Assembly: GCA_036925085.1 (NCBI GenBank)
Contig: JAUPFP010000026.1
Location: 2,488,501 to 2,552,500, forward strand
Reading direction: 5' to 3'
From: Brachycybe producta
Lineage: Eukaryota > Arthropoda > Diplopoda > Playtdesmida > Andrognathidae
DNA length: 64,000 bases
The position numbers and the translations under genes are program-made. Below the pieces are notes generated by a model, which was not told the origin of the DNA, did no database searches, and saw only the letters and a list, made by a program, of their open reading frames with translations. Positions 30,998 through 42,047 of the stretch are shown one piece after another (position 1 is the stretch's first letter; every line of letters begins with the position of its first letter).

Positions 30998-31797
30998 CTA
31001 CATTACAAAATTACTTCGAAAAATCACCTCAAAGAGCGCTAGCATCGTTTTTTTTTTTTCTATTGAGCCCCATAGACCCAAATGTTAAAGAAAAAAATGT
31101 TAATTTTTAAAATACACACAGTCGCGGCGGCAATATTTTTATTTTTCATATTTAAAGTTGTCCAATATAAAGTTTTCAAAGTGCCAATGTGCACCTTAAA
31201 TATATTGCTGATCGAGTGATAGAATGACAAAAAATTGGTAAGTGTGGTTCTATTTTTAAAAACTATTTCAAAATCGCGAATTTCTAACTCCATTGAGTTC
31301 GCCCAAATAAGAAAAAAAACATCCATTAAAATGCTCGTAAAAATTAAGTTTAAAAAACCACAATTAAAACAGAATGAAGCCAAAACATTGGCGCACGTGC
31401 TGATTTTTTTCTTCTTCTGGTTTTTGAAAATTATTTTTACGTATTTTTACGAGCAATTTTAATGGATTTTTTTTGCTTACGAGGGCGCGTACTTAATGGA
31501 GTTTATCATAAGAGTTAGAAATTAGCGATTTAAAATAGTTTTTTTTTTTTAAAATAGAACCGCACTTACTAATTTTTTGTCATTCTATCACTCGATCAGC
31601 ATATATTTAAGGTGCACATTGCACTTTGAAAACTTTAATATTGGACAACTTTAAATATGAAAAATAAACATATTGTCGCCGTGACTGTGTATTTCAATTT
31701 AACAATTTTTTAACAATTGGGTCAATGGGGCTCATAGAAAAACGATGGTAGCGCTTTTTGCAGAGATTTTTCGGAGTAATTTTGTAATCTAGCCTCT
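30998..31797. mobile_element. Palindromic family J, copy 3 (complete)
   Basis: Most complete copy. GCTACATTACAAAATTACTTCG is inverted at the right end (CGGAGTAATTTTGTAATCTAGC). The arms carry AAAGAGCGCTAGCATCG, GAGCCCCATAGACCCAAATG and CACAGTCGCGGCGGCAATA with inverses. 800 bases; the middle (31320-31420) carries GCACGTGCTGATTTTTTTC. Non-coding; superfamily unknown. Confidence 0.85.
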
Positions 31798-32149
31798 TAA
31801 TATTATACAGTATGTTTGTGTAGATTACTTTTGTTAAACTTTTGAAATAATAATTATTTAGCTTGTTGTTACCATTTAAGTTCAATTAGAAAAGGGCGTC
31901 TTCTAATTTGCCTACTTCCCATTTTCGTAAATTAACATCCCAATTTCTGTTGTTTCCACACAATTGAACGTGCATTGATTTAATTGTATTATTGGTTCGC
32001 CTATTTGTTAACTACATATAAAGAACATACTAAATATTAATTTGCATATTTCGTACTCGTATTTATTTCTCTACAATAATACCTTCTTGTGTGTTTCCCG
32101 TTTCGCCTACTGAATAACTATGAACAGCTTAGGATTACACCGAGGATTG
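31798..32149. other. Unclassified sequence
   Basis: CAATTAGAAAAGGGCGTCTT near 31881 may be a scrap of element A. Otherwise nothing seen. Confidence 0.4.
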
Positions 32150-32266
32150 ACAGGCAATTGGAAATCGGGACATACAGAAGTTGGCTCCGCCCTTTTTATG
32201 ACGAACAGCAACTTCTAATTGGTTGGTTATGTAGTCTGACGTCACATGCTCCGCCCTTTTCAACGT
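32150..32266. mobile_element. Foldback element A, copy 9 (left half only)
   Basis: ACAGGCAATTGGAAATCGGG through CTCCGCCCTTTTCAACGT, then family G sequence begins. Losing one arm removes the hairpin. Confidence 0.85.
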
Positions 32267-32650
32267 AAAATGGTGAAAAATAAACACACGTGGCCCCTCA
32301 CCTATTCACTATCATAGGCAAAGGCCACGTTGATTCAATTTGTCAACAGGCATTTAGAGATCGGGACGAACACAAGTTGGCTCCGCCCTTTTTATGACGA
32401 CCGGCAACTTCCAATTGGTTTGTTGTGTGGTTCGACGTTGAAAAGGACGGAGCATGTGACGTCAGACTACATAACCAACCAATTAGAAGTTGACGGTCGT
32501 CATAAAAAGGGTGGAGCCAACTTGTGTTCGTCCCGATTTCTAAAGGTCTGTATATAATTTGTCACCATTTGAAATTTTCAAAGGCCACCGGTTGGTTAAA
32601 TTTTTTTCACCAGTTGAAATCTTCGAAAAGTTCAAAATTCACTAACAGGT
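32267..32650. mobile_element. TIR MITE family G, copy 3, split by element A
   Basis: AATGGTGAAAAATAAACAC at the left and TTCACCAGTTGAAATCTTCG with AAAAGTTCAAAATTCAC on the right are G blocks. A copy 10 sits between them. Outer ends are lost. Confidence 0.55.
32346..32551. mobile_element. Foldback element A, copy 10
   Basis: ACAGGCATTTAGAGATCGGG to CGATTTCTAAAGGTCTGT. AATTTGTCA precedes it and recurs two bases after the right end, consistent with a 9-base duplication plus small end drift. Confidence 0.87.
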
Positions 32651-32652
32651 TG

Positions 32653-32691
32653 GTTGTTTTGCAGATTGCCTAGGCAATCTTGCAAAACAAC
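32653..32691. repeat. 39-base near-perfect palindrome
   Basis: GTTGTTTTGCAGATTGCC and GGCAATCTTGCAAAACAAC pair with one bulged base around TA. It is not recurrent in the window. Confidence 0.65.
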
Positions 32692-33817
32692 GCAAATTGA
32701 CTTAGAACGTAAAAAAATTAAAAAAAGAATCCGATTTTTTTGTTGTTAAATTATGATTTTTATCGACCCACCCTGAACATAGCTTCCCCCCCCAAAAAAA
32801 AAAACATTGTCTTTCTTTTGAATGTTGTCAAAAGTGACATGTAACGTTCATCATCTTGGTTATCCACCTAGAATTTTTGCCCCCTTTTAGGTGCTCAACG
32901 AGAAGCTGTCTGCACCTACCTTTCTCTCTCTCTCTCTCTCTCTATCTCCCTCTCATTAAATTGTATGATACTCATTGACCCCCCATCTGTTCATCATTAT
33001 GTTTATGTATTTCACAAAAGGAAAAAAAAAAGAGGTCAGGTTTGTGACGAAATGTCTTAAGTATTCTAGTTGATGTGACGCTGATACATTTTTTTCTTTT
33101 CCTCCTCCGATTTAGTGTGTGTTGGTTAATAATAATGACGGTGTTTCATTGGCCATTGACAGTTATCTCTATAGAATATATGTAACCGTTTCTTAGTTTT
33201 TGTGTTTCTAACTCTTGTCAACGTCTCTTTTATTTGAGGGGATAATGTGACAACATGCTATTGATTAGTATGACGGCAGTCGACTCGTGCAAAAGTATAG
33301 GGTTTAAAGAGACCAAGATTGTTCAGAGTCCTCTACTCTCTTTCTCTCTCTCTCTTTCTTTCTTTTTCCACAGCAGAAGAATCTATATGATGATCATATG
33401 GTGTAGGTAGGGGGATTGGGGGTGAGGGTGGGGTGGGGGTAAAGAGTAGTGGGTGTCAAAAATAGTAAAGGGGGGGGGGGTGCGACTCATTTCTTTATTT
33501 CCTCTTTGTGTGTTGCTAGGCGTTGATGGAAAGCAAGCGTCGAGTCTTGATGTTCCCGTCAAAACTCTATGTGTCTGTCACGTCAAGTGTTGGTTACGGA
33601 GGATGTATATGTGTGTGTTTGTGTGTATGTGTTCCTTTGCATCTCCGCCGTGCTACGATCAATAGTTCATTTTTGGTGTCGGTTATATCAACTTAAATGC
33701 TATGTAGTGAAAACTGATTTTCTAACCGATTGTGTGCTGTTGGTTTGTAGAACTAAAATAGTAAATGAATGGCATATAGGCTATTTTTCTGAAGGTGGTG
33801 TGGTTTTTATTTTATGC

Positions 33818-33852
<35 letters not shown>

Positions 33853-33854
33853 TA
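32692..33854. other. Repeat-poor stretch, mixed composition
   Basis: It has an unpaired hAT-like end (inverse CAGGGTGGGTCGATAAAAAT ending at 32773), (CT)n tracts at 32921-32947 and 33340-33360, G-rich runs at 33410-33481 and (ATT)n at 33818. Frames near 33453-33880 have no family resemblance. Over 33040-33700 no dispersed repeat is seen, so this may be unique intron sequence. Confidence 0.4.
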
Positions 33855-34210
33855 TTAGTGGGGTAACCCGTCATAAATGACGGGAGCAAAATTCACAGGC
33901 AATTGTGCGCATGCACGTCGTTTTTTTCTTTTTTTACTCCTTTCATTTCAATTTCAGTCACCCCCTCCCACTTTTCTCTCTCTCCCCTTCTACACTTTCC
34001 AAACTTTTCCCCTCACCCCCTCCCACTTCTCTCTTCCCCCCCCCCCTTCTACACTTTCCAAGGGAAGAGTTCAACATATAGTTGACCTTGAGAAAAAAAA
34101 GGTTCATTTATTCAAATTTATATAAATTCCGACGTGCTTCCAATGGTTTTTGTTACTCCACACACACACACACACACACAAACACACAGACCTAGGATAT
34201 TATATATATA
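33855..34210 (-). mobile_element. Non-autonomous Helitron family E, copy 2
   Basis: The minus-strand 3' end reads hairpin CCCGTCATTTATGACGGG, TTACCCCA, then CTAA (still CTRR) at 33855. The 5' region has GACCTAGGATATTATATATA and a (CA)n tract at 34157-34187. Body blocks match copy 1. Confidence 0.83.
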
Positions 34211-34275
<65 letters not shown>

Positions 34276-34276
34276 T
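34211..34276. repeat. (ATT)n microsatellite
   Basis: About 20 ATT units adjacent to the Helitron 5' end; insertion into, or expansion at, the AT-rich edge. Confidence 0.9.
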
Positions 34277-34404
34277 AATGTTTAGTTAACCCCCCCCCTC
34301 GCCCAGCTTCCTGTATAACACGGTCATTAGGTTCCTAAAAAAATGCCGTGTTATGCAAATTCGTGTTATACAAAACAAAGAACTAGTACAGAAAAACAGG
34401 GTTA

Positions 34405-34881
34405 AAAGCCTCGTTTTCACGACAGTTGCTGTCATCATGACAGCAGCAACTATCGCGAGAACTATCATCGTGAAGACCACATGATAGTCACTATCACACT
34501 GTTACGATAGCACTATCACAACTATCTCGTTTGACTAGATATAGTTGATAGTACTATTGCGACAGTAATAGTAACTATCATGATTACTATCACCGTGCAT
34601 ACAAAACTGTCGCAATAGTAATAGTTGTTGAGTGACCGCTTGTAGGGAAATATCTACTTTAGGGAAATTTGGCTTCTGGAGGGAGAAAGAGGCAACACTG
34701 TTGTTGATTCAATGGTATCCTCTGAAGTAGACGGTCACACTGTCATGACAAGACGACTAACATGTTACTTCAAGACAGCCTAGACATGTAGACAGTTGCT
34801 ATTGTGAGAGTGAACTATCGCACCTTTCATAACAGCCTACTACTCTCATGAAAGAACTATCGCCACCGTGAAAACGAGGCT
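34405..34881. mobile_element. TTA-target TIR element U, rich in ACTATC
   Basis: AAAGCCTCGTTTTCACGACA is inverted at the right (CACCGTGAAAACGAGGCT), with TTA on both sides (34402-34404, 34882-34884). The interior is a patchwork of ACTATC, GATAGT and ATCACC on both strands. It forms a PIF/Harbinger-like group with T, Q, V and W. Confidence 0.75.
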
Positions 34882-34912
34882 TTAGGTTCTTTGCACAGTG
34901 CATACCTTAAAT

Positions 34913-35352
34913 TAGCGGTCGCCAACCGGTGGTCCGCGAGAAATTTTTGGTGCTCCGGAGAAAATTTCGAACAATATTTATATAATAAATTCTTTCATTT
35001 TCTGAATGACAATTTTCGCATTTATATTGCACTAAATTTAAGAAATGTACTAAGAGTCTAGAACAGTTCTCGTAAAATACGCAGCACGCGAGAGAGCTAC
35101 ATTTCGTTCAGTTTCCCCCCCACCACACGTACGCTTCTCCCCCTCTAAGCTTCGATTATTTTGTAATAATTAAATTATTAAACTAACTTTAATAATTTTG
35201 TTACAATTAAACAACCTTTAAAGATTTTCTATTAATACAATGGAAGTTCGTTCTCTGATCATTATTTGACAAAAAAATCATATTAGTGGTCCGCGGGATT
35301 TAAAATTTTGAATTTTAGTGGTCCGTGAGGTCCGAAAGGTTGGCGACCGCTG
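34913..35352. mobile_element. hAT MITE (TAGCGGTCGCCAACC ends)
   Basis: TAGCGGTCGCCAACCGGTGG to GGTTGGCGACCGCTG, with perfect 8-base duplications CCTTAAAT (34905-34912, 35353-35360). GGTCCGCG and its inverse-like copies lie near both ends. 440 bases. Confidence 0.93.
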
Positions 35353-35360
35353 CCTTAAAT

Positions 35361-35849
35361 GGTGCAGTTACTCTTCTAGTTTCTAAAACACATCGAGGTG
35401 TTGCTTAATGTTGTATCTAAATTAGTATTGGCGCTCATTTTTTTTTGTGCATAGTTTTCACCACACTATGACACTAAGTACTGCATTGTCGCTTTGTCGT
35501 CATTTTGAATTGACAAGTATTGTACAGAATCTTGGAAACCCAACCCCCCACCCCCGACCTCGAGCTTTCTTGCAAATCAAGTTGTGCTTGAACTAGTGAA
35601 AGGCAATTTTCATGAAATTCATGTTGTTGAAATATTTCAGGACATTTTATGAAAAGTTGGGAAAAAAATACTATGAAAAAGTTGTCAAATGAACAAAGAT
35701 ATAACTGTATCAGTTTACATTTACTTTATATAGTAATGTTATATAAATCACATAATGAGACTAATGACTGTCGAATAATTACACATCAGTCTTTGAGCAT
35801 TAAAAATTTCGAACCATAAAAAATTTGACACCCAAAAATGACGTTTAAA
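35361..35849. other. Unclassified AT-rich sequence
   Basis: TACTCTTCTAGTTTCTAAAA at 35370 echoes 5682 and 48630. No gene. Confidence 0.4.
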
Positions 35850-36262
35850 ATACTCTTTTATGAACCACCAATTGAACCAACACGTGGTGATTGTCCTAAA
35901 CTACAGTCTAGTGATGTTCATAAACCACTATACAACAGGCATTTAGAAATCGGGACGAACAGAAGTTGGCTCCGCCCTTTTTATGACGACCGGCAAACTT
36001 CTAATAGGTTTGTTGTGTGGTTCGACGTTGAAAAATTCGGAGCATGTGATGTCAAACTACATAACCAACCGATTAGAAGTTGCCGGTCGTCATAAAAAAA
36101 AGGCGGAGCCAACTTCTGTTTATCCCGTTTTCTAATTGCCTGTGGGTGCATGTATATGTGCTTGACAATGCTTAATACTGCATGTGGACTTTTATGTCCC
36201 TTTGCCATAGGCCTATTTGGCTGCTAGCAGAGTACTAATTGTAATTGTAATTAGTACTAATT
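35850..36262 (+). mobile_element. LINE 3' fragment (family 2) carrying element A
   Basis: CGTGGTGATTGTCCTAAAC and GTGATGTTCATAAACCACTA match the coding end of the LINE at 53391, and from 36144 GTATATGTGCTTGACAATGC onward is its 3' untranslated tail, ending in (TTGTAA)n-like repeats. The segment between is missing and A copy 11 lies in its place. Confidence 0.75.
35935..36143. mobile_element. Foldback element A, copy 11
   Basis: ACAGGCATTTAGAAATCGGG to TTTTCTAATTGCCTGT. Flanks do not match, consistent with a deletion of LINE sequence at the junction. Confidence 0.87.
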
Positions 36263-36426
36263 ACAATCACCATTTTTTTCGTTAATGGTTTCAGTACTTG
36301 GAAACAGGTTTTTTAAAATTTAATTTCACACGTTTTTAAAAAAAAATATTTCAAATTTATTTCATGTGAAAAACATCAAAGAAATGAAATATTTCACGTG
36401 AAATATTTCAATGGCACACATCACTA
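36263..36426. mobile_element. hAT-like MITE family N, copy 1
   Basis: The right end reads inverse TAGTGATGTGTGCCATTG, then AAATATTTCACGTGAAAT, a strong palindrome. GGTTTCAGTACTTGGAAACA is shared with copy 2 at 55630. Confidence 0.65.
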
Positions 36427-36649
36427 GCAAGAAACGTCTGCAAGTTGTGCCAGAACAGCAAGAGAGTATTATCACGTTGGCAATTACAATTTATTGCAGG
36501 GAAAAAATTGCAGTAAATCTATTGAGCTGTAAAAATAGCCCGTGTGATTTTTGTTTAAACATCCGTCATTCGTCTAGTAAAACTTTTGTTGTCTTATGAC
36601 GTGGTTATATCATTGAAAAACAAAATTAAATCTCAAAAAGTCAAAATCT
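36427..36649. other. Short unclassified segment
   Basis: Nothing recognised. Confidence 0.4.
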
Positions 36650-36726
36650 TTTAAGAGCCTAGATACAGTGTTTAATTCAAAATTTCTCCGAATGTAGGCG
36701 CTACGATCGTTTTTGATTTAAAACTA
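36650..36726. repeat. Family H terminal fragment
   Basis: TTTTAAGAGCCTAGATACAG with AATTTCTCCGAATGTAGGCG, cut off where Helitron E sequence begins. Confidence 0.75.
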
Positions 36727-36821
36727 TATAGTTTCAACATATAGTTGACCTTGAGAAAAAAAAACGGTTCATTTATTCAAATTTATATAAATTCCGACGT
36801 GCTTCAGTGGTTTTGTTACTC

Positions 36822-36852
<31 letters not shown>

Positions 36853-36878
36853 AGACCTGGGATATTATATATATAATT
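36727..36878 (-). mobile_element. Helitron family E 5' fragment, copy 3
   Basis: TTCAACATATAGTTGACC, GGTTCATTTATTCAAATTTA, a (CA)n tract at 36822-36846 and ACCTGGGATATTATATATA. The 3' half with its hairpin is missing. Confidence 0.75.
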
Positions 36879-37127
36879 TTTTGTAAATGTTCAGATAAGA
36901 AATCGTAAGAGCCGTCCTAGGCTATTCATAGGATTATATCCTATGATGACTAGGCTTTTGCCACCTGTGGAAGACAGTCCTCCATTTGGAAGTATTGTCC
37001 TCCGACCACGACCCCATCCTTCACGAACGTATTTAAGTTTTATACAATTTATTGTGTGGAGGACATGTTTGCCTTCGTGGAAGACGATCCTGGTCGGAGG
37101 ACATTTCCTCCGACTTGGCTTTAAGAG
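36879..37127. repeat. Family K, copy 2
   Basis: AGAGCCGTCCTAGGCTATTC, ATAGGATTATATCCTAT and CACCTGTGGAAGACAGTCC. Near-identical over 240 bases to 43446-43694, so the two are recent relatives or one duplicated unit. Confidence 0.75.
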
Positions 37128-38032
37128 GCTAGATACATCGTTTAGTTCAAAATTTCTCCGAATGTAGGCGCTGCGATCGTTGTTGATTGAAAAACGGTTT
37201 TTTGACGTTTTTTCTCCCGGTTCGAAGTCACATAATAATTAATAGAAAAATAATTTCACGTGCTAAGCTTATAAAAAGGAAACATCGTGAAGCCAATAGA
37301 TTAATGCACGTGCTGATTATTTTGTTATTGTTCCAAGTCGTTTTTAACAAGAGTTCTTCAAATGGTTGTGGGACGGTTTTTTGGTCCAATGGGATTTAAT
37401 ATGGAGTTAAAAAAACGTGCGATTTTGCACGTTATTAAAAAATAGAAGGACCTTTTCAAAGTTTATAAAAAGGAAATATCATTTAGTCAATACATCAAAG
37501 CACGTGCTAATTTTTTTTGGTAATGTTCTAAGTTGTTTTTAACGAGAGTTCTTGAAATGTTTGTGGAATGGTTTTTTTCCTATGGGATTAAACATGGAGT
37601 TAAAAAAACGTGCGATTTTGCACGTTATTAAAAAATAGAAGGACCTTTTCAAAGTTTATAAAAAGGAAATATCATGAAGTCAATACATAAAAGCACTTGG
37701 TAATTATTTTTGAAAATGTTCTAAGTTGTTTTTAACGAGAGTTTTTCAAATGTTTGTGGAATGGTTTTTTTTGGTCCTATGGGATTAAACATGGAGTTAA
37801 AAAACGTGCGATTTTAAACGTTATTAAAAATAGAACCTTTTCAAAATTAATATAAAGCGAGCACTTAACGAACAACACTTTTTATTGCATTTTGTGCTTT
37901 ACTGTATCTTCATTGAGCGATTGTGTGACTATTTCTTGCAATTTTAGTTAACACCATAGAGTGCCACTCATTTGTCTGGTTGTCGTCTGCTCAAAAACAA
38001 CAAGATGGAGGACGCGTATCTACTGTCTTAAA
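37128..38032. mobile_element. Family H element, copy with internal tandem repeats
   Basis: TTTAAGAGGCTAGATACATCG at the left, and the inverse end (GTATCTACTGTCTTAA) near 38020. A segment of about 170 bases with AGCACGTGCTAATTTTTTTT, TGTTTGTGGAATGGTTTTTT and AAACGTGCGATTTTGCACGT is present about three times at 37260-37830. TTAA lies at both ends and may be the target. Non-coding. Confidence 0.7.
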
Positions 38033-39031
38033 TCTTTTATTATCGGGCCTTTTTTGAATTGAATGATTTCAAACTTATTACTAATCATAAGTAGCAAGTA
38101 ATTAGAAGAAGAAAAAAATCGCATTACTATAATTTTCTTTTCTTTTTATTAAATTTAGTCTCTTAATAATAAAACGTTAATTAAGTAGTCACACATTCAT
38201 TGTTTCATAAAAATAGAAAAAATAACAGTTCAATGCTCTTTTTTATTAGAGATGCTTCAGTATTTTTTTTGCTGTAATTCTTAACCAAAAAAAAAAAACA
38301 GTAAAATAATTAAAATGAGTCTTTATATGAACATAATAAATTAGCACATGTCGTAAATGACTGGCTACGTTGGTTGGAAGGGTATTCATTCGTTGGCCCG
38401 CGAGCTGTATTTTGTTTCCAATAAAAAAAAGAAGGTATTCAATTGGGCTCATAATTATTTTAATGGACGGCGTGAAGTGATGCGTGTGTTGGGGGAGGGG
38501 GGAGGGGGGGGGAATTATAGCTGTAGTTATTTTTAATTTGCTGCATCGCATATTTTACCAGGTATTTCGAATGGTAGTTAAGAGCAAATAGGTAAAACCC
38601 CATCAAAGGGTTCTGACCATGATCTAGAAAAAAGGGGGAGGTAAACAAACTTAAGTTAAACAATTTTATTCACGTGTCGGTTACTTCCGTTATGCATGCC
38701 ACAAGAGGCTAGCTTCTTCACGGGTCGCTTTATGTGCCTTTCTTACTTTTTCAAAAAAAAAAAAAACGACCAAAAGTCGAAGAATATTTAAATGCTCTAA
38801 AAGCTCTAAAAATGCCTCAGGAGCACTCAACTGATCCCAGAAGTCCCAAAAAGCTTGGAAAAGTACAAGGATTCAAGAATTTTTAAAATTCGAAAAAATG
38901 TGTCAAAAAGCCAAGACTATAGTTTTTGGCTTTTTTTTTTTATTAACGCGCCACCCTGAAGTTTTTCCCGGTAACAACTTGCAAGTTCAGTCTGGGTCTG
39001 TTCAGAACTCAGTTTGAATAACTGACTTTAA
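38033..39031. other. Mostly unclassified; one dispersed repeat copy
   Basis: 38730-38940 carries CCAAAAGTCGAAGAATATTT, AAGCTCTAAAAATGCCT and CAGAAGTCCCAAAAAGCTTG, the unit that is tandem at 48785-49545. GGGGGAGGGGGGAGGGGGGG lies at 38491. No gene. Confidence 0.5.
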
Positions 39032-39676
39032 AGCCGGTGTTACACTAGCAACTTTTAATGCAATAAAATGTGCAATGTGACATGCAACTTCCTTGTTTAT
39101 AGTGTGGTATGACATGCAACTTGATAAAACTTTCCTTTTAACTAGTGTGAGACTCAGTCTCACCGAGTTGAACAGGTTCAACTTTGAGAGACTTTTCTTG
39201 TAACTTTCCGACAAACAACCAATCAGGCCGTTTGCCAGAAATATGGCATATGTAACATTGAACGAATTCTCGGTTTCATGACTTCCGGTGTATGAACTTC
39301 CTGTTAGTTGATCACAGTATGGACACAAACCAAGGGAACAAAGAAAATCATTTACGACTTTCACTAAGATTCACAGCAGATCGTGTGGATGGAAAGTCAT
39401 TTTACTTTTTAGTTGCATTTTACTGGATATCCAGAATAGAATTGAAATTTTAAAAATTCAGTAAAACGCGGATTAAAATGTAAAATCGCTTCCGATACCG
39501 TACGAGATTCATCCGAATGTCGGCCTCTTGATATAAACGAAGTTTTGAAAACTTGATTGGCAACTAGGTTGCATAGTGTGATATAGAAATTTATTACAAA
39601 GTTCTAGTTGCAAGTCACATCACAGGTTGCATTGCAAGTTGAATTGCATCAAAAGTTGCTAGTGTAATAGGGACTT
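39032..39676. mobile_element. Family Q, copy 4 (long form)
   Basis: AGCCGGTGTTACACTAGCAA to GCTAGTGTAATAGGGACT, ending in TTA-containing flanks. It includes GCAGATCGTGTGGATGGAAA. A 120-codon minus-strand frame (39002-39364) falls in the repeat arm and shows no transposase motif. Confidence 0.82.
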
Positions 39677-39810
39677 TTAAGATAAAAATGTTTTAAAAAA
39701 ATTCATTCATCTGAAAAGTATGTTAATTAAAATGCAACTTGTGCAAAATATAGTCAAAGCCGTGGCCAAATTTAAGTAAAAATAAATGGCAACAACAATA
39801 TTTTTTTTAC

Positions 39811-40211
39811 TAGGGATTGGACATTCGAATCCCGCGAATCTTAAAAAATATTCGAGATTCGAAAACTCGAAACTTCGTCTTTCGAATCTTTAGAATCCTA
39901 ACTTTAAAAAAAAACTATTAAAAACTTTGGTAAAATTAGTTTTACTCCATTGACGTCCAATAGAAGTGTTTCACTAACAAAAAAACCGGTTATTGTTGCA
40001 AATTTCGGTGTTGTACCCGGATCACCAATATCACCACCTTGTGGCGACCCTGAGTGCCACACTGTTTTATATTAATAATAATTTAATATTTAATATTATT
40101 TCATTTATTTGTATCTTTTTAATGAATAAATATAGGATTCGAGAGATTCGAGGAATTCGAGAACCTTTTAGGATTCGGATTCGAAAAAATTTACGATTCG
40201 TCCCACCTCTA
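39811..40211. mobile_element. hAT MITE family I, copy 5
   Basis: TAGGGATTGGACATTCGAATC to GTCCCACCTCTA, flanked by TTTTTTAC / GTTTTTAC. 401 bases. Confidence 0.88.
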
Positions 40212-40253
40212 GTTTTTACAATTTTATTTAATGATGATGTTACAGCACATCAC

Positions 40254-40578
40254 TATGGCTCGGATTTTTATGCAATATCAAAGCAAGTGTTTCTCAATTT
40301 GTGGCCCAAGCGCCAATTGTAAATTAAAAAATCTCCAGTTTAGAGATCAACCAATAATTATGATTTATTTTTTCAATGAAAAACACCTGGTTAGAGGCTA
40401 GACCTTTAGTTAACAACTGATAGTAATCAAACATTAGCCTATAACCAGCCATTTTGATTAGAGAAAAAAAGCATAATTGCATTTGATCTATTGAGGAAGA
40501 TGACTTCAACAATTGGCACTTGGGCCACAAATTCCGAAACAGTTTGCTTTGATATTTTGCATAAAAATCCGAGCCCTA
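40254..40578. mobile_element. hAT MITE (TAGGGCTCGGATTTTTATGC ends)
   Basis: TATGGCTCGGATTTTTATGC and the inverse at the right (GCATAAAAATCCGAGCCCTA) start arms of about 70 bases that also include TTTGTGGCCCAAG and its inverse. Flanks CACATCAC / ATCATCAC give a diverged 8-base duplication. 325 bases. Confidence 0.8.
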
Positions 40579-40641
40579 ATCATCACATTTCTAAATTTGT
40601 CTCGGTTTTGCACTTTGAAAATATGGTCACCTTACTGAATG

Positions 40642-40846
40642 ACAGGCAGTTAGAAATCTAGGAGAACTTCAGTTGGCTCCGCCCTTGTTATGACGAACGC
40701 AACTTCTAATTTGTTGGTTATGTAGTCTGTCGTCACATGCTCCGCCCTTTTCAACGTCGAACCACACAACAAACCAATTAGTAGTTGTTGGTCGTCATAA
40801 CAAGGGCGGTGGCCACTGAAGTTCTCTCCGATTTCTAACTGCCTGT
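40642..40846. mobile_element. Foldback element A, copy 12
   Basis: ACAGGCAGTTAGAAATCTAGG to TTTCTAACTGCCTGT, with perfect 9-base duplications TACTGAATG (40633-40641, 40847-40855). Confidence 0.93.
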
Positions 40847-40855
40847 TACTGAATG

Positions 40856-41171
40856 CGCTTGAATGTGCACACAGGAACAGTGAGAATGATGAGCCCTTTA
40901 TGATTAGTGAGTGTCACATGTCCTGACCACAACCAGCCAGCCAGTGACAAGGCTGTTATAGGCCTACACTTTATAGACAATCTATATATGCAGCTGTGGT
41001 GAGAAATACATGTTTTTAGACAAGACATAAGTCAATAGATTACAAATAATGACAAGATGTATTTATGACCTCATATTAACTGATTTATTAACATACATTA
41101 TTATATGGGGAGGAGGAGAAGACGACTCTTTTGCAACTTGATGACCTCCTAGAATACAGGCTTGGCTCTAA
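40856..41171. other. Unclassified sequence
   Basis: No gene or family repeat seen. Confidence 0.4.
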
Positions 41172-41867
41172 AGCCCGTTACACACCTACAATTTTTACTT
41201 GCATTTTTGTGTCAATTAAATGATGAATGTTTTCAGTGAATGATTTGGTACATAAAATGTATAAATTAATTTATAAGTATCAATCGGCTGGGTTATACAC
41301 AAGTAAAAGTATTCGAACATTTTTACCTAAAAAAAATATGCTCAGAACAGTGTGTAATGTGACAGTTTATCATATATCTGGGGCGACTGAATAAGCGCCA
41401 AATTGAACAAACGCCAAACTAAATAAGCGCCAAATTGAACAAACGCCAAACTGAATAACCGCCAAATTTTTGGCTTTTATTCAGTTTGGCGTTTCTTCCA
41501 TTTGGCGCTTATTCAGTTTGGCGTTTCTTCCATTTGGCGCTTATTCAGTTTGGCGTTTCTTCCATTTGGCGCTTATTCAGTTTGGCGTTTCTTCCATTTG
41601 GCGCTTATTCAGTTTGGCGTTTCTTCCATTTGGCGCTTATTCAGTTTGGCGTTTCTTCCATTTGGCGCTTATTCAGTTTGGCGTTTGTTGCATTTGGCGC
41701 TTATTCAGTTTGGCGTTTGTTGCATTTGGCGCTTATTCAGTTTGGCATTTGTTCCATTTGGCGTTTATTCAGTTTGGCGGTTATTCAGGTTTTTTTGTAA
41801 ATTCTGATGGTCCAAATATTGTGAGCTTTTATAGACGTCAGACTGTGCAGATTTACAAACAGAACAT

Positions 41868-42047
41868 GCTAACCTAACCTAACCAAACCTAACCTAACCT
41901 AACCAATCCTAACCAAACCTAACCTAACCAATCCTAACCAAACCTAACCTAACCAATCCTAACCAAACCTAACCTAACCAATCCTATCCTAACCTAACCA
42001 ATCCTATCCTAACCTAACCTAACCAAACCAAACCTAACCTAACCTAA
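41868..42047. repeat. CCTAA-type array inside element X
   Basis: AACCTAACCTAACC with variants CCAAA and CCAATCCTAACC fills about 180 bases. The unit is the complement of the arthropod telomere repeat TTAGG, but the array is interstitial and imperfect. Confidence 0.85.

Noticed and set aside
33453-33880. Possible exons in the 33 kb region
   Set aside because: Frames lack splice-site context and recognisable domains; cysteine and valine richness reflects GTGT-rich sequence.
39002-39364. 120-codon minus-strand frame
   Set aside because: It lies in an arm of palindrome Q; related Q copies break it and no transposase motif is visible.
41868-42047. True telomere or chromosome end
   Set aside because: Short, imperfect, flanked on both sides by ordinary transposon sequence.
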